From: Zoogloeaceae bacterium
GTDB taxonomy: Bacteria > Pseudomonadota > Gammaproteobacteria > Burkholderiales > Rhodocyclaceae
Assembly: GCA_024235675.1 (NCBI GenBank)
Contig: JACKLZ010000002.1
Span: forward strand, 491,501 to 555,500
Direction: 5' to 3'
DNA: 64,000 nt
Under the pieces are notes generated by a model. It had not been told where the DNA came from. It did not search any database and saw nothing but the letters and a program-made list of their open reading frames with translations. The stretch's first letter is position 1, and every line of letters begins with the position of its first letter. Shown here one piece after another: positions 11,101-18,895 of this stretch. A program made the translations under genes and the position numbers.

Positions 11101-14100
11101 CTTGCTCGCCTTCGACGACACTGGCTTGGCCAGTAATCGAAAGTGTCGTGGTGTCTTCCGCTCCCGGAGGATTGTCGCTGCCGGTCTGGTCGAGAATGGT
11201 GGTCGTCACGCTGCTGGTGCCAACGACCAGATTCTCGTAGCCACCGCCGCTGGTGCTGGCGATGCTGGCGGTGAAGGTCTCGCCGCTGTCAGCGTAGGCG
11301 TCATCGAGCGTCGTGACGTTGAACGTCGCGCTGGTCGCACCGGCGGCGATGGTCACCGCCGTGGTGACCGGAACGAGGTCGCCGTTGTCAGTGGTCACAT
11401 GACCCGTCACCACATTCACGGTCAGCGCGGAGGCCGGGGCCTTGTCGACACTCACGGTGTAGGTGGCGACTTCGCCTTCGACAACAGAGGCTGCACCGCT
11501 GATCGAGATCGTGGCGGTATCTTCCGCTCCCGGCGGGTTGTCGCTGCCGGTCTGGTCGAGGATGGTGGTGGTGACACTGCTGGTGCCAACAACCAGGTTC
11601 TCGTAGCCACCGCCCGAGGTGCTGGCGATGCTGGCGGTGAAGGTCTCGCCGCTGTCAGCGTAGGCGTCATCGAGCGTCGTGACGTTGAACGTCGCGCTGG
11701 TCGCACCGGCGGCGATGGTCACCGCCGTGGTGACCGGAACGAGGTCGCCGTTGTCAGTGGTCACATGACCCGTCACCACATTCACGGTCAGCGCGGAGGC
11801 CGGGGCCTTGTCGACACTCACGGTGTAGGTGGCGACTTCGCCTTCGACAACAGAGGCTGCACCGCTGATCGAGATCGTGGCGGTATCTTCCGCTCCCGGC
11901 GGGTTGTCGCTGCCGGTCTGGTCGAGGATGGTGGTGGTGACACTGCTGGTGCCAACAACCAGGTTCTCGTAGCCACCGCCCGAGGTGCTGGCGATGCTGG
12001 CGGTGAAGGTCTCGCCGCTGTCCGCGTAGGCGTCATCCAGCGTCGTGACGTTGAAGCTGGCGCTGGTCGCGCCGGCGGCGATGGTCACGGCCGTGGTCAC
12101 GGGGACCAGGTCGCCGTTATCAGTCGTGATGTGGCCGGTGACGACGTTGACCGTCAGGGCGCTGGCCGGGGCCTTGTCGACACTCACAGTGTAGGTGGCC
12201 ACTTCGCCTTCGACGACCGAGGCCGCGCCGGCGATGCTGAGCGTGGCGGTGTCTTCCGGACCGCTGGTGGGCTCGTCCGTGATGGTGCCCAGGCCCGTGC
12301 CGTCGGCAATGCCGGCGTTGGTCGGGTTGCTCAGCACGATGGTGTAGTTTTCGCTGCCCTCGGCGAAGGCGTCGTCGGTGATCGGCACCGTGATGGTCTG
12401 CGTCAGTACGCCCGGGGCGAAGCTGAGCTGGCCGCCGACGTTGCCGTAGTCCACACCGCCCGTGGCCGTGCCGCTGGCGCTGGTGAAGTCGACCGTGACC
12501 GTGCCGGTCGAGGGGTTCGACAGGCTCACCGTGAAGGTGGCCGTGCCGGCGTCTTCATTGACGCTCACATCATTGATGCTCAGCTGCGGCAGACCGTCGT
12601 TGTCGACGATCTGCGTGGTCTTGCTGCCCGTGCCGATCACCAGGTTCTCGAAGCCGCCGCCCGGGGTCGCCGGCAGGCTGATCGCGACGCTGTAGTTCTC
12701 GCCCGGCTCGGAGGTGGTGTCGTCGAAGGTGCTCACATCAAAGGTGCCGCTGGTCGTGCCCGCAGCGATGGTCACCGTCGCCGGTACGCTGACGATGTCA
12801 CCCGAGACCGTATCGATGTGGGTGAGCGTCACCGTCAGGGTCACGTCGGTGGCCGGGGCCTTGTCGAGCGTGACGGTGTAGGTGGCGTTACTGCCTTCGG
12901 GCACCGTATCGGGGCCGGCAATCGATACCGTCGCGGTGTCCTCGGCTCCCGGAGGATTGTCGCTGCCGGTCTGGTCGAGGATGGTAGTCGTGACACTGCT
13001 GGTGCCGACGACGAGGTTCTCGTAGCCACCGCCGCTGGTGCTGGCGATGCTGGCGGTGAAGGTCTCGCCGCTATCCGCGTAGGCGTCATCGAGCGTCGTG
13101 ACGTTGAACGTCGCGCTGGTCGCGCCAGCGGCGATGGTCACGGCCGTGGTGACCGGAACGAGGTCGCCGTTGTCAGTGGTCACATGACCCGTCACCACAT
13201 TCACGGTCAGCGCGGAGGCCGGGGCCTTGTCGACACTCACGGTGTAGGTGGCGACTTCGCCTTCGACAACAGAGGCTGCACCGCTGATCGAGATCGTGGC
13301 GGTATCTTCCGCTCCCGGCGGGTTGTCGCTGCCGGTCTGGTCGAGGATGGTGGTCGTGACGCTGCTCGTGCCGACGACGAGGTTTTCGTAACCACCGCCG
13401 CTGGTGCTCGCGATGCTGGCGGTGAAGGTCTCGCCGCTGTCGGCGTAGGCGTCGTCAATCGTGCTGACGTTGAACGTGGCGCTGGTCGCGCCGGCGGCGA
13501 TGGTCACGGCCGTGGTCACGGGGACCAGGTCGCCGTTATCGGTGGTGACGTGACCCGTCACCACATTCACGGTCAGTGCAGAGACCGGAGCCTTGTCGAC
13601 GGAGACCGTGTAAGTAGCTTGCTCGCCTTCGACGACACTGGCTTGGCCAGTAATCGAAAGTGTCGTGGTGTCTTCCGCTCCCGGAGGATTGTCGCTGCCG
13701 GTCTGGTCGAGAATGGTGGTCGTCACGCTGCTGGTGCCAACGACCAGATTCTCGTAGCCACCGCCGCTGGTGCTGGCGATGCTGGCGGTGAAGGTCTCGC
13801 CGCTGTCAGCGTAGGCGTCATCGAGCGTCGTGACGTTGAACGTCGCGCTGGTCGCACCGGCGGCGATGGTCACCGCCGTGGTGACCGGAACGAGGTCGCC
13901 GTTGTCAGTGGTCACATGACCCGTCACCACATTCACGGTCAGCGCGGAGGCCGGGGCCTTGTCGACACTCACGGTGTAGGTGGCGACTTCGCCTTCGACA
14001 ACAGAGGCTGCACCGCTGATCGAGATCGTGGCGGTATCTTCCGCTCCCGGCGGGTTGTCGCTGCCGGTCTGGTCGAGGATGGTGGTCGTGACGCTGCTCG

Positions 14101-17100
14101 TGCCGACGACGAGGTTTTCGTAACCACCGCCGCTGGTGCTGGCGATGCTGGCGGTGAAGGTCTCGCCGCTGTCGGCGTAGGCGTCGTCAATCGTGCTGAC
14201 GTTGAACGTGGCGCTGGTCGCGCCGGCGGCGATGGTCACGGCCGTGGTGACCGGAACGAGGTCGCCGTTGTCAGTGGTGACGTGACCGGTGACGACGTTG
14301 ACCGTCAGGGCCGTGGCCGGGGCTTTGTCCACGCTCACGGTGTAAGTGGCGACTTCGCCTTCGATCACACTGGCCTGGCCGGCGATGCTGATCGTGGCGG
14401 TGTCCTCGGCTCCCGGCGGGTTGTCGCTGCCGGTCTGGTCGAGGATGGTGGTGGTGACACTGCTGGTGCCAACAACCAGGTTCTCGTAGCCACCGCCCGA
14501 GGTGCTGGCGATGCTGGCGGTGAAGGTCTCGCCGCTGTCAGCGTAGGCGTCATCGAGCGTCGTGACGTTGAACGTCGCGCTGGTCGCACCGGCGGCGATG
14601 GTCACCGCCGTGGTGACCGGAACGAGGTCGCCGTTGTCAGTGGTCACATGACCCGTCACCACATTCACGGTCAGCGCGGAGGCCGGGGCCTTGTCGACAC
14701 TCACGGTGTAGGTGGCGACTTCGCCTTCGACAACAGAGGCTGCACCGCTGATCGAGATCGTGGCGGTATCTTCCGCTCCCGGCGGGTTGTCGCTGCCGGT
14801 CTGGTCGAGGATGGTGGTCGTGACGCTGCTCGTGCCGACGACGAGGTTTTCGTAACCACCGCCGCTGGTGCTCGCGATGCTGGCGGTGAAGGTCTCGCCG
14901 CTGTCGGCGTAGGCGTCGTCAATCGTGCTGACGTTGAACGTGGCGCTGGTCGCGCCGGCGGCGATGGTCACGGCCGTGGTCACGGGGACCAGGTCGCCGT
15001 TATCGGTGGTGACGTGACCCGTCACCACATTCACGGTCAGTGCAGAGACCGGAGCCTTGTCGACGGAGACCGTGTAAGTAGCTTGCTCGCCTTCGACGAC
15101 ACTGGCTTGGCCAGTAATCGAAAGTGTCGTGGTGTCTTCCGCTCCCGGAGGATTGTCGCTGCCGGTCTGGTCGAGAATGGTGGTCGTCACGCTGCTGGTG
15201 CCAACGACCAGATTCTCGTAGCCACCGCCGCTGGTGCTGGCGATGCTGGCGGTGAAGGTCTCGCCGCTGTCAGCGTAGGCGTCATCGAGCGTCGTGACGT
15301 TGAACGTCGCGCTGGTCGCACCGGCGGCGATGGTCACCGCCGTGGTCACGGGGACGAGGTCGCCGTTGTCGGTGGTGATGTGACCGGTGACGACGTTGAC
15401 CGTCAAGGCCGTGGCCGGGGCCTTGTCCACGCTCACGGTGTAAGTGGCTTGCTCGCCTTCCACAACAGAGGCTGCACCGCTGATCGAGATCGTGGCGGTA
15501 TCTTCCGCTCCCGGCGGGTTGTCGCTGCCGGTCTGGTCGAGAATCGTGGTCGTGACACTTGCGGTGCCGACCACGAGGTTTTCGTAACCACCGCCCGAAG
15601 TGCTGGCGATGCTGGCGGTGAAGGTTTCGCCGCTGTCGGCGTAGGCGTCATCCAGCGTCGTGACGTTGAAGCTGGCGCTGGTCGCGCCGGCGGCGATGGT
15701 CACGGCCGTGGTGACAGGAACGAGGTCGCCGTTGTCGGTGGTCACATGACCAGTGACGACGTTGACCGTCAGCGCCGTGGCCGGGGCCTTGTCGACACTC
15801 ACGGTGTAGGTGGCCACTTCGCCTTCGACGACCGAGGCCGCGCCGGCGATGCTGAGCGTGGCGGTGTCTTCCGGACCGCTGGTGGGCTCGTCCGTGATGG
15901 TGCCCAGGCCCGTGCCGTCGGCAATGCCGGCGTTGGTCGGGTTGCTCAGCACGATGGTGTAGTTTTCGCTGCCCTCGGCGAAGGCGTCGTCGGTGATCGG
16001 CACCGTGATGGTCTGCGTCAGTACGCCCGGGGCGAAGCTGAGCTGGCCGCCGACGTTGCCGTAGTCCACACCGCCCGTGGCCGTGCCGCTGGCGCTGGTG
16101 AAGTCGACCGTGACCGTGCCGGTCGAGGGGTTCGACAGGCTCACCGTGAAGGTGGCCGTGCCGGCGTCTTCATTGACGCTCACATCATTGATGCTCAGCT
16201 GCGGCAGACCGTCGTTGTCGACGATCTGCGTGGTCTTGCTGCCCGTGCCGATCACCAGGTTCTCGAAGCCGCCGCCCGGGGTCGCCGGCAGGCTGATCGC
16301 GACGCTGTAGTTCTCGCCCGGCTCGCTGATTGCGTCGTCGAACGTGCCGACGTCGAAGGTGGCGCTGGTCGTGCCCGCAGCGATGGTCACCGTCGCCGGT
16401 ACGCTGGTGATGTCACCCGAGACCGTGTCGATGTGGGTGAGCGTCACCGTCAGGGTCACGTCGGTGGCCGGGGCCTTGTCGAGCGTGACGGTGTAGGTGG
16501 CGTTACTGCCTTCGGGCACCGTATCGGGGCCGGCAATCGATACCGTGGCGGTGTCTTCGGCTCCCGGCGGGTTGTCGGAGCCGGTCTGGTCGAGGATGGT
16601 GGTCGTGACGCTGCTCGTGCCGACGACGAGGTTTTCGTAACCACCGCCGCTGGTGCTCGCGATGCTGGCGGTGAAGGTCTCGCCGCTGTCGGCGTAGGCG
16701 TCGTCAATCGTGCTGACGTTGAACGTGGCGCTGGTCGCGCCGGCGGCGATGGTCACGGCCGTGGTGACCGGAACGAGGTCGCCGTTATCGGTGGTGACGT
16801 GACCCGTCACCACATTCACGGTCAGCGCGGAGGCCGGGGCCTTGTCGACACTCACGGTGTAAGTGGCGACTTCGCCTTCAACAACAGAGGCTGCACCGCT
16901 GATCGAGATCGTGGCGGTATCTTCCGCTCCCGGCGGGTTGTCGCTGCCGGTCTGGTCGAGGATGGTGGTGGTGACACTTGCGGTGCCGACCACGAGGTTT
17001 TCGTAACCGCCGCCGCTCGTGCTCGCGATGCTGGCGGTGAAGGTCTCGCCGCTGTCGGCGTAGGCGTCATCCAGCGTGGTGACGTTGAACGTGGCGCTGG

Positions 17101-18895
17101 TGCTACCTGCGGCAATCGTGACCGCCGTGGTGACCGGAACGAGGTCGCCGTTGTCGGTGGTCACATGACCCGTCACCACATTCACGGTCAGCGCGGAGGC
17201 CGGGGCCTTGTCGACACTCACGGTGTAGGTGGCGACTTCGCCTTCGACAACAGAGGCTGCACCGCTGATCGAGATCGTGGCGGTATCTTCCGCTCCCGGC
17301 GGGTTGTCGCTGCCGGTCTGGTCGAGGATGGTGGTGGTGACACTGCTGGTGCCAACAACCAGGTTCTCGTAGCCACCGCCCGAGGTGCTGGCGATGCTGG
17401 CGGTGAAGGTCTCGCCGCTGTCGGCGTAGGCATCATCCAGCGTGGTGACGTTGAACGTGGCGCTGGTGCTACCTGCGGCAATCGTGACGGCCGTGGTGAC
17501 CGGAACGAGGTCGCCGTTGTCGGTGGTGATGTGACCGGTGACGACGTTGACCGTCAGCGCGGTGGCCGGGGCTTTGTCCACGCTCACGGTGTAAGTGGCG
17601 ACTTCGCCTTCGATCACACTGGCCTGGCCGGCGATGCTGATCGTGGCGGTGTCCTCGGCTCCCGGAGGATTATCAGAACCGACCTGGTCGAGGATGGTCG
17701 TGGTCACGCTGCTGGTGCCAACAACCAAATTCTCATAGCCGCCACCGCTCGTGCTGGCGATGCTGGCAGTAAAGGTTTCGCCGCTGTCGGCGTAGGCGTC
17801 GTCCAGCGTCGTGACGTTGAACGTGGCGCTGGTGCTACCTGCGGCAATCGTGACGGCCGTGGTGACCGGAACGAGGTCGCCGTTATCGGTGGTGATGTGG
17901 CCGGTGACGACATTGACCGTCAGCGCGGTGGCCGGGGCTTTGTCGACACTCACGGTGTAAGTGGCCACTTCGCCTTCAACAACCGAGGCTGCGCCAGCGA
18001 TCGAGATCGTCGCCGTGTCCTCGGCTCCCGGAGGATCATCGCTGCCGACTTGGTCGAGGATGGTGGTCGTCACGCTGCTGGTGCCAAGCACCAAACTTCC
18101 GTATCCACCACCCGAGGTGCTGGCAATGCTCGCCGTGAACTGCTCACCGCTGTCGGCGTAGGCGTCGTCGAGCGTACTCACCGTAAAGGTGGTGCTGGTG
18201 GCACCGGCCGCAATGGTGACGGCCGTGGTCACGGGAATGAGGTCGCCGTTGTCGGTAGTGATATGACCGGTAACGACATTGACCGTCAGGGCCGAGGTCG
18301 GCGCTTTGTCGACCGAGATGGTGTAAGTGATTGACTCGCCTTCGATCACACTGGACTCGCCACTGATAGAGATGACGGCCGTGACGCCGGCGGTTTCCAC
18401 AGCGCTGACATTGTCGTCACCTGTGCCGCCATCAAAAACAAACTCCGGCCCCGGACGTGCCGTGCCAAATTCGAACTCGAGCGGATCCACGCCTTCGGTG
18501 ATGCGCAGCAGGCGGACGAAGCTGTTGCCGTCGCCGCCGGCGCCACCGTTCAGACCGGCAGCCGGGGCGTCGATGGCGTCGTCGATGTCGCCGCCGTCGT
18601 TGATGGCCTGGATGACGCGATCAATGGTGGCGTCGCCCACAGCGGCTTCTTGCGGCGTCGGGCGGGTGGTATCGGAGAGCTCGGCGGTGATGGCGATGGT
18701 CTCGTTCGGCTGCACTTCGAGCAGCTGGCCGTCGCTGGTGGCCAGTTCGACACGGCCGCCGTTGCGCGTGATGACCACCTCACCTTCGTAGAGGGCGTCG
18801 CCGGCCTTGAGGACACGCATTGCGCCATCTGCGTTGCGGGCATAGGCCTCGCCGATGACTGCCACTACGGTCGCTACGGGTTGATTGATCGCCAT
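2198..18895 (-). CDS. lapA: giant LapA/Bap-like repetitive RTX adhesin (5565 residues)
   Basis: A surface adhesin exported by type I secretion. I use the ATG at 18895 (MAINQPVATV), preceded by GGAG at normal spacing, not the upstream in-frame start at 18919. Approximate residue layout: 1-110 retention module with a DAPAAG dialanine site at 109-114; glycine-rich linker; 168-4029 array of 26 repeats of 122 residues (TYTVSVDKAP...) broken by three 229-residue composite modules carrying Calx-beta-like sequence; 4029-4149 a diverged repeat; 4150-4690 cadherin/VCBS-like domains; 4703-4915 von Willebrand A domain with MIDAS motif DVSGS; 4920-5350 further beta-sandwich segments with DxDxDG calcium motifs; 5350-5445 RTX nonapeptides (GGAGNDxLxGG); then a C-terminal secretion region. 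It is encoded downstream of lapB, lapC and luxR on the same strand. I infer c-di-GMP control through LapD/LapG. Repeat number could be wrong if the assembly collapsed or expanded the array. Confidence 0.93.
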   Translation of the reverse strand: MAINQPVATVVAVIGEAYARNADGAMRVLKAGDALYEGEVVITRNGGRVELATSDGQLLEVQPNETIAITAELSDTTRPTPQEAAVGDATIDRVIQAINDGGDIDDAIDAPAAGLNGGAGGDGNSFVRLLRITEGVDPLEFEFGTARPGPEFVFDGGTGDDNVSAVETAGVTAVISISGESSVIEGESITYTISVDKAPTSALTVNVVTGHITTDNGDLIPVTTAVTIAAGATSTTFTVSTLDDAYADSGEQFTASIASTSGGGYGSLVLGTSSVTTTILDQVGSDDPPGAEDTATISIAGAASVVEGEVATYTVSVDKAPATALTVNVVTGHITTDNGDLVPVTTAVTIAAGSTSATFNVTTLDDAYADSGETFTASIASTSGGGYENLVVGTSSVTTTILDQVGSDNPPGAEDTATISIAGQASVIEGEVATYTVSVDKAPATALTVNVVTGHITTDNGDLVPVTTAVTIAAGSTSATFNVTTLDDAYADSGETFTASIASTSGGGYENLVVGTSSVTTTILDQTGSDNPPGAEDTATISISGAASVVEGEVATYTVSVDKAPASALTVNVVTGHVTTDNGDLVPVTTAVTIAAGSTSATFNVTTLDDAYADSGETFTASIASTSGGGYENLVVGTASVTTTILDQTGSDNPPGAEDTATISISGAASVVEGEVATYTVSVDKAPASALTVNVVTGHVTTDNGDLVPVTTAVTIAAGATSATFNVSTIDDAYADSGETFTASIASTSGGGYENLVVGTSSVTTTILDQTGSDNPPGAEDTATVSIAGPDTVPEGSNATYTVTLDKAPATDVTLTVTLTHIDTVSGDITSVPATVTIAAGTTSATFDVGTFDDAISEPGENYSVAISLPATPGGGFENLVIGTGSKTTQIVDNDGLPQLSINDVSVNEDAGTATFTVSLSNPSTGTVTVDFTSASGTATGGVDYGNVGGQLSFAPGVLTQTITVPITDDAFAEGSENYTIVLSNPTNAGIADGTGLGTITDEPTSGPEDTATLSIAGAASVVEGEVATYTVSVDKAPATALTVNVVTGHVTTDNGDLVPVTTAVTIAAGATSASFNVTTLDDAYADSGETFTASIASTSGGGYENLVVGTASVTTTILDQTGSDNPPGAEDTATISISGAASVVEGEQATYTVSVDKAPATALTVNVVTGHITTDNGDLVPVTTAVTIAAGATSATFNVTTLDDAYADSGETFTASIASTSGGGYENLVVGTSSVTTTILDQTGSDNPPGAEDTTTLSITGQASVVEGEQATYTVSVDKAPVSALTVNVVTGHVTTDNGDLVPVTTAVTIAAGATSATFNVSTIDDAYADSGETFTASIASTSGGGYENLVVGTSSVTTTILDQTGSDNPPGAEDTATISISGAASVVEGEVATYTVSVDKAPASALTVNVVTGHVTTDNGDLVPVTTAVTIAAGATSATFNVTTLDDAYADSGETFTASIASTSGGGYENLVVGTSSVTTTILDQTGSDNPPGAEDTATISIAGQASVIEGEVATYTVSVDKAPATALTVNVVTGHVTTDNGDLVPVTTAVTIAAGATSATFNVSTIDDAYADSGETFTASIASTSGGGYENLVVGTSSVTTTILDQTGSDNPPGAEDTATISISGAASVVEGEVATYTVSVDKAPASALTVNVVTGHVTTDNGDLVPVTTAVTIAAGATSATFNVTTLDDAYADSGETFTASIASTSGGGYENLVVGTSSVTTTILDQTGSDNPPGAEDTTTLSITGQASVVEGEQATYTVSVDKAPVSALTVNVVTGHVTTDNGDLVPVTTAVTIAAGATSATFNVSTIDDAYADSGETFTASIASTSGGGYENLVVGTSSVTTTILDQTGSDNPPGAEDTATISISGAASVVEGEVATYTVSVDKAPASALTVNVVTGHVTTDNGDLVPVTTAVTIAAGATSATFNVTTLDDAYADSGETFTASIASTSGGGYENLVVGTSSVTTTILDQTGSDNPPGAEDTATVSIAGPDTVPEGSNATYTVTLDKAPATDVTLTVTLTHIDTVSGDIVSVPATVTIAAGTTSGTFDVSTFDDTTSEPGENYSVAISLPATPGGGFENLVIGTGSKTTQIVDNDGLPQLSINDVSVNEDAGTATFTVSLSNPSTGTVTVDFTSASGTATGGVDYGNVGGQLSFAPGVLTQTITVPITDDAFAEGSENYTIVLSNPTNAGIADGTGLGTITDEPTSGPEDTATLSIAGAASVVEGEVATYTVSVDKAPASALTVNVVTGHITTDNGDLVPVTTAVTIAAGATSASFNVTTLDDAYADSGETFTASIASTSGGGYENLVVGTSSVTTTILDQTGSDNPPGAEDTATISISGAASVVEGEVATYTVSVDKAPASALTVNVVTGHVTTDNGDLVPVTTAVTIAAGATSATFNVTTLDDAYADSGETFTASIASTSGGGYENLVVGTSSVTTTILDQTGSDNPPGAEDTATISISGAASVVEGEVATYTVSVDKAPASALTVNVVTGHVTTDNGDLVPVTTAVTIAAGATSATFNVTTLDDAYADSGETFTASIASTSGGGYENLVVGTSSVTTTILDQTGSDNPPGAEDTTTLSITGQASVVEGEQATYTVSVDKAPVSALTVNVVTGHVTTDNGDLVPVTTAVTIAAGATSATFNVSTIDDAYADSGETFTASIASTSGGGYENLVVGTSSVTTTILDQTGSDNPPGAEDTATISISGAASVVEGEVATYTVSVDKAPASALTVNVVTGHVTTDNGDLVPVTTAVTIAAGATSATFNVTTLDDAYADSGETFTASIASTSGGGYENLVVGTSSVTTTILDQTGSDNPPGAEDTATISISGAASVVEGEVATYTVSVDKAPASALTVNVVTGHVTTDNGDLVPVTTAVTIAAGATSATFNVTTLDDAYADSGETFTASIASTSGGGYENLVVGTSSVTTTILDQTGSDNPPGAEDTATVSIAGPDTVPEGSNATYTVTLDKAPATDVTLTVTLTHIDTVSGDIVSVPATVTIAAGTTSGTFDVSTFDDTTSEPGENYSVAISLPATPGGGFENLVIGTGSKTTQIVDNDGLPQLSINDVSVNEDAGTATFTVSLSNPSTGTVTVDFTSASGTATGGVDYGNVGGQLSFAPGVLTQTITVPITDDAFAEGSENYTIVLSNPTNAGIADGTGLGTITDEPTSGPEDTATLSIAGAASVVEGEVATYTVSVDKAPASALTVNVVTGHITTDNGDLVPVTTAVTIAAGATSASFNVTTLDDAYADSGETFTASIASTSGGGYENLVVGTSSVTTTILDQTGSDNPPGAEDTATISISGAASVVEGEQATYTVSVDKAPATALTVNVVTGHITTDNGDLVPVTTAVTIAAGATSATFNVTTLDDAYADSGETFTASIASTSGGGYENLVVGTSSVTTTILDQTGSDNPPGAEDTATISISGAASVVEGEVATYTVSVDKAPASALTVNVVTGHVTTDNGDLVPVTTAVTIAAGATSATFNVTTLDDAYADSGETFTASIASTSGGGYENLVVGTSSVTTTILDQTGSDNPPGAEDTTTLSITGQASVVEGEQATYTVSVDKAPVSALTVNVVTGHVTTDNGDLVPVTTAVTIAAGATSATFNVSTIDDAYADSGETFTASIASTSGGGYENLVVGTSSVTTTILDQTGSDNPPGAEDTATISISGAASVVEGEVATYTVSVDKAPASALTVNVVTGHVTTDNGDLVPVTTAVTIAAGATSATFNVTTLDDAYADSGETFTASIASTSGGGYENLVVGTSSVTTTILDQTGSDNPPGAEDTATISIAGQASVIEGEVATYTVSVDKAPATALTVNVVTGHVTTDNGDLVPVTTAVTIAAGATSATFNVSTIDDAYADSGETFTASIASTSGGGYENLVVGTSSVTTTILDQTGSDNPPGAEDTATISISGAASVVEGEVATYTVSVDKAPASALTVNVVTGHVTTDNGDLVPVTTAVTIAAGATSATFNVTTLDDAYADSGETFTASIASTSGGGYENLVVGTSSVTTTILDQVGSDDPPGAEDTATINLSGPDVVAEGANATYTVTLDKAPATALTLNVTLTHIDTVSGDITSVPATVTIAAGATSATFDVNTFDDATQEPGERYSVSISLPGVPGGGFENLVIGSGSKTTQILDNDPDAVNDVISTNEDVPVVIAVRGNDTDPNGDPLTVTAVTQGTNGTVIIDGATGNPIYTPNPNFFGPDTFTYTITDGNGGFDTATVTVNVLSVNDAPIAVADTNTVSEDAVSVSGDVTPGTPTQDRDVDGDVLTVVGVAAGTPGTPPSGSVGTSVAGTYGAVTINGDGSYTYVPGAGAQALSAGQTANDVFTYRISDGNGGFAQTTLTITVTGVNDVPLGRDETVTTAEDVPYVFSLANFQMNDAEDGNPSNPTSVRIDSLPADGRLTLNGVVVALGQVLSGASISAGQLVFTPAAQANGNNYANFDFSVRDSSGLYDPAPNKVTVNVTPVDDGAPLAANDAFMTTANTPIIITAGQLLANDVLRDHATITSVSPVSSGTLTDNGNGTWTYLSPTAGPASFTYTLTDDDGQTSTATVNLTVVSARDDIATVYESGLAAGSGGGATIVSGNLFANDGGGTTLLSIGGVTDGGAGDMDSRAGYISIDTAIGNLIVDTAGAGAGDYTYTLLDRADNSGAGNDLSVTEVFNYTSNVTSAALRINVIDDVPLSFDRTVQVSEDQVPNYNLVLVLDVSGSMDIASAAGEVRQLNPDGTITITTRLQMAKDAMKELVAEYYNQAQSVSVTLITFASTATIVNPGAPYASKAATLAAIDGLDGSGGTNYESALGAVQTAFGTIDPSLKNTLYFISDGEPSVGNLTDPAGASGYTTWIANNPVDAYAVGIGTGIANTGPLNSIHNVDADGDGVIDNAIIVPDLNDLDSALLSTVPTAYGGNVVSNANVGNVLGADGGYIQTIEIMLDSNNDGTPDQLVTFTYNSVSNQVSQNSSFLTGFPVSGDLVTLAAGQGFDLGTLTFNFRSGDYTFFTNGSATEGDSFELRFVARDNDGDVSPPTLLRVEVADGQPIARPDSDTLMANQTHFEGNVISGLGTDGGLPRGTQVASFSAAGGGVDKAVDGAEVTSVTFKGVSYDLTTNASGSGAGFTWTVNNGQLTWSATSGGSSLVFSKTGFYDYTPPTADVPVTPTSAPVTTLFNTSSNATANGVLLSGVSRTGAAQTLSYNNPSGTTSDGVGVSGGDSSSLLDNLETLVVRFNQGTHPQGVQDVSFVVATNASNLGSASGTVRALTYGVFDVAGNLLGRFYSTDEGVVTLPSEYSNIGWIEIEANSAANARITSVTFEHILPNTAAAVAPVEIGYTLTDTDGDTSSAVLTTRIISNSIFGDDTNDTLTGTTGNDRIVAGAGNDVVNGGAGHDILEGGAGNDTLNGGDGDDVLRGGTGSDILIGGAGNDVLSGGEGNDVLTGGLGADVFEWTLAARGVSGTPSVDRVTDFDTASVASGGDALDLRDLLQGEQHVGNDAGSLLNYLHFEQSGGNTIVHVSSNGGFTGGYSAGKEDVTIMLDGVNLFSGGLSSDQQVIQDLLSKGKLITD
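2560..2840 (-). other. RTX calcium-binding nonapeptide block of the adhesin
   Basis: About nine tandem GGxGxDxxx-type nonapeptides (for example GGAGNDVLSGG) near residues 5350-5445, directly before the C-terminal secretion region. Such blocks fold as beta-rolls on calcium binding outside the cell and are typical of type I secretion substrates. Confidence 0.92.
4150..4785 (-). other. von Willebrand A domain with MIDAS inside the adhesin
   Basis: Residues about 4703-4915 begin with NLVLVLDVSGSMD, matching the DxSxS metal-ion-dependent adhesion site. Further on are NYESAL and FISDGEPS, which fit the later MIDAS threonine and aspartate positions of vWA domains. Known vWA domains of this type bind ligands through a coordinated divalent cation, so this is the likely distal ligand-binding part of the fibre. 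Confidence 0.88.
9374..10060 (-). repeat. composite module, copy 3 (229 residues)
   Basis: A 687-bp module made of a variant repeat (SIAGPDTVPEGSNATYTV) joined to a Calx-beta-like domain (LPQLSINDVSVNEDAG...TSGPED). The stretch 9940-10280, covering its start and the preceding repeat, matches 12823-13163 with no difference that I could see. Confidence 0.88.
12257..12943 (-). repeat. composite module, copy 2 (229 residues)
   Basis: The second copy of the 687-bp variant-repeat plus Calx-beta-like module, displaced by exactly 2883 bp from copy 3 and 3615 bp from copy 1. Its protein sequence, including the GDIVSVPAT and TFDDTTSEPGE variants, equals copy 3. Confidence 0.88.
15872..16558 (-). repeat. 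composite module, copy 1 (229 residues)
   Basis: The most N-terminal copy of the module. It differs from copies 2 and 3 at a few residues (GDITSVPAT and TFDDAISEPGE), so copies 2 and 3 are the more recently duplicated pair. Confidence 0.87.
18554..18565 (-). other. putative LapG cleavage site (PAAG) in the adhesin retention module
   Basis: Residues 111-114 of the adhesin read PAAG, inside DAIDAPAAGLNGG. LapG-type cysteine proteases of the BTLCP family cut LapA-like adhesins between the two alanines of TAAG, PAAG or AAAG. The site lies about 110 residues from the N-terminus, after a compact folded module and before a glycine-rich linker, which is the expected position. Confidence 0.83.

Larger units (their letters stand above)
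6808..18390 (-). repeat. array of 26 near-identical 366-bp (122-residue) repeats
   Basis: The unit runs from ATISISGAASVVEGEVATYT to GSDNPPGAEDT and is exactly 122 codons long. I count 26 copies, arranged 5 + 8 + 6 + 7 and separated by three 229-residue composite modules. Distances agree: the composite modules are 3615 bp (8 x 366 + 687) and 2883 bp (6 x 366 + 687) apart. Variants differ at a few linked positions (ASALT/ATALT/VSALT, HVTT/HITT, VTTLDD/VSTIDD). The first unit is clearly diverged while the interior is homogenised. Confidence 0.95.

Noticed and set aside
7052..18334. 3760-codon ORF on the plus strand
   Set aside because: It is antisense to the adhesin repeats, its protein is a low-complexity Gly/Arg/Asp/Val series copying the repeat unit, and it lacks a domain or supported start.
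6808..18390. Tandem direct repeats as a possible CRISPR array
   Set aside because: Units are 366 bp, coding and contiguous without unique spacers; there are no cas genes.
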